Assembly: GCF_012273655.1 (NCBI RefSeq)
Contig: NZ_JAAWWP010000026.1
Coordinates: 1-64,000, forward strand
Direction of reading: 5' to 3'
Length of the DNA: 64,000 nt
Source: Streptomyces physcomitrii
GTDB taxonomy: Bacteria; Actinomycetota; Actinomycetes; Streptomycetales; Streptomycetaceae
Part shown: piece by piece, positions 63,405 to 64,000 of the stretch
How the letters are laid out: the number at the start of each line of letters is the position of its first letter
Numbering within the stretch: the first letter of the stretch is position 1
Notes under the pieces: generated by a model
Seen by the model: the letters and a program-made list of their open reading frames with translations, nothing else
What the model was told of the DNA's origin: nothing
Database searches by the model: none
Position numbers and translations under genes: made by a program

Positions 63405-64000
63405 GCCGGACCACCCCGCTGATGGGCACCGAGAGCAGGCCGGGCAACCGTTCCCGGGTGATCCTGTACGTCAACGGCGTCCGCCGCGAACTGGACCTCG
63501 ACCACCGCACCACCCTCCTCGACGTGCTCCGCGAGCACCTGGACCTGACCGGCTCCAAGAAGGGCTGCGACCACGGCCAGTGCGGCGCCTGCACGGTCCT
63601 GCTGGACGGGGTGCGGGTCAACAGCTGCCTGGCGCTGGCCGTCGCGCACCAGGGCGCCCGGGTCACCACCGTCGAGGGCCTCGCGGACGGCGAGCGGCTG
63701 CACCCCCTCCAGGAGGCCTTCGCCGAGCGCGACGCCCTCCAGTGCGGCTACTGCACACCCGGCCAGATCTGCTCCGCGCTCGGCATGCTCGACGAGGCGC
63801 GGCGCGGCCACCCCTCGCACGTCACCCCGCCCGCCGAGGCCGCCCGCACCGCCGGGACGCTCAGCCCGGAGGAGATCCGCGAGCGGATGAGCGGCAACCT
63901 CTGCCGCTGCGGCGCCTACCCGCGCATCGTCGAGGCCGTCGAGTCCGTCGCCCAGAGCGCCGGACTCCCGGGCGCCGCCGAGCAGTTCAGGACCGTCGGG
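63401..64000 (+). CDS. Molybdenum hydroxylase 2Fe-2S subunit (YagT/PaoA-like), 3' end outside window
   Basis: The 200 codons present run open to the last base. First cluster GCDHGQCGACTVLLDGVRVNSC and second cluster QCGYCTPGQICSALG ... NLCRCGAYPRI are complete, and the insertion between them fits the aldehyde oxidoreductase (PaoA/YagT) group more than the xanthine dehydrogenase at 52 kb. FAD and Mo subunits should follow beyond the window. Confidence 0.93.
   Translation, partial: MSRTTPLMGTESRPGNRSRVILYVNGVRRELDLDHRTTLLDVLREHLDLTGSKKGCDHGQCGACTVLLDGVRVNSCLALAVAHQGARVTTVEGLADGERLHPLQEAFAERDALQCGYCTPGQICSALGMLDEARRGHPSHVTPPAEAARTAGTLSPEEIRERMSGNLCRCGAYPRIVEAVESVAQSAGLPGAAEQFRTVG

Noticed and set aside
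1..64000. Insertion sequences, CRISPR, tRNA or rRNA genes
   Set aside because: No transposase-like protein, regular spacer array or RNA-gene signature was seen on reading both strands.

Overview
The window is high-GC actinobacterial DNA, almost certainly Streptomyces. The signs are strong third-position GC bias, Tat and twin regulator families, SARP, LAL and PAS-LuxR regulators, DUF2637 and an IdeR/DmdR-type iron box. It holds the right-hand part of a large type I polyketide (glycosylated macrolide or polyol) gene cluster (about 1-38 kb), followed by ordinary chromosomal genes (38-64 kb). No tRNA, rRNA, CRISPR array, transposase or origin was seen.

1-17.6 kb: two modular PKS genes on the + strand. 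The first enters the window inside an AT domain and gives AT-DH*-KR-ACP / KS-AT-KR-ACP. The second has KS-AT-KR-ACP / KS-AT-KR-ACP. All four ATs carry the malonyl signature HAFH. All KRs look active, with predicted stereotypes alternating B, A, B, A. The only DH has lost its catalytic His. The predicted product of this stretch is therefore a run of four 1,3-related hydroxyls. No thioesterase is present, and both proteins end in docking tails, so other PKS subunits and chain release lie outside the window. Long, nearly identical DNA blocks are shared between modules.

17.8-25.4 kb: three regulators on the - strand, a PimM-type PAS-LuxR protein and two large LAL (ATPase-LuxR) proteins. This combination is typical of polyene and polyol macrolide clusters. 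25.6-38 kb: tailoring and deoxysugar genes. They are two P450s, a 3-Cys ferredoxin, two GT1 glycosyltransferases, dTDP-glucose 4,6-dehydratase, a small SARP, a 4-ketoreductase, a 3,5-epimerase, an iron-sulfur PLP 3-dehydratase and a plant-like BAHD acyltransferase. Four sequences resembling the PimM operator (CTVGGGAWWTCCCBAG) lie as two pairs in the two divergent promoter regions P450/ferredoxin and 3-dehydratase/acyltransferase. They link the PAS-LuxR gene to the tailoring genes. The sugar enzymes point to an L-configured 3,6-dideoxy or 2,3,6-trideoxy hexose. A sugar-1-phosphate thymidylyltransferase and a 2,3-dehydratase were not found here.

38-64 kb: a PoxB-like pyruvate dehydrogenase, a PP2C-like protein, a HATPase (RsbW-like) protein, a DUF2637 membrane protein, an FhuF-like iron reductase under an iron box, a FadR-type GntR regulator, a Tat-exported neutral ceramidase, and a TPR-like protein. 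Next is a PucR regulator divergent from a xanthine dehydrogenase operon (FAD, 2Fe-2S, Mo subunits, XdhC). Then comes an unusual fusion of degenerate receiver, degenerate GGDEF and GT2 glycosyltransferase, translationally coupled to an acyltransferase-3 membrane protein. After that are an SRPBCC protein, small unknown proteins, a DUF1206 membrane protein, and the start of a second molybdenum hydroxylase operon cut by the window end.
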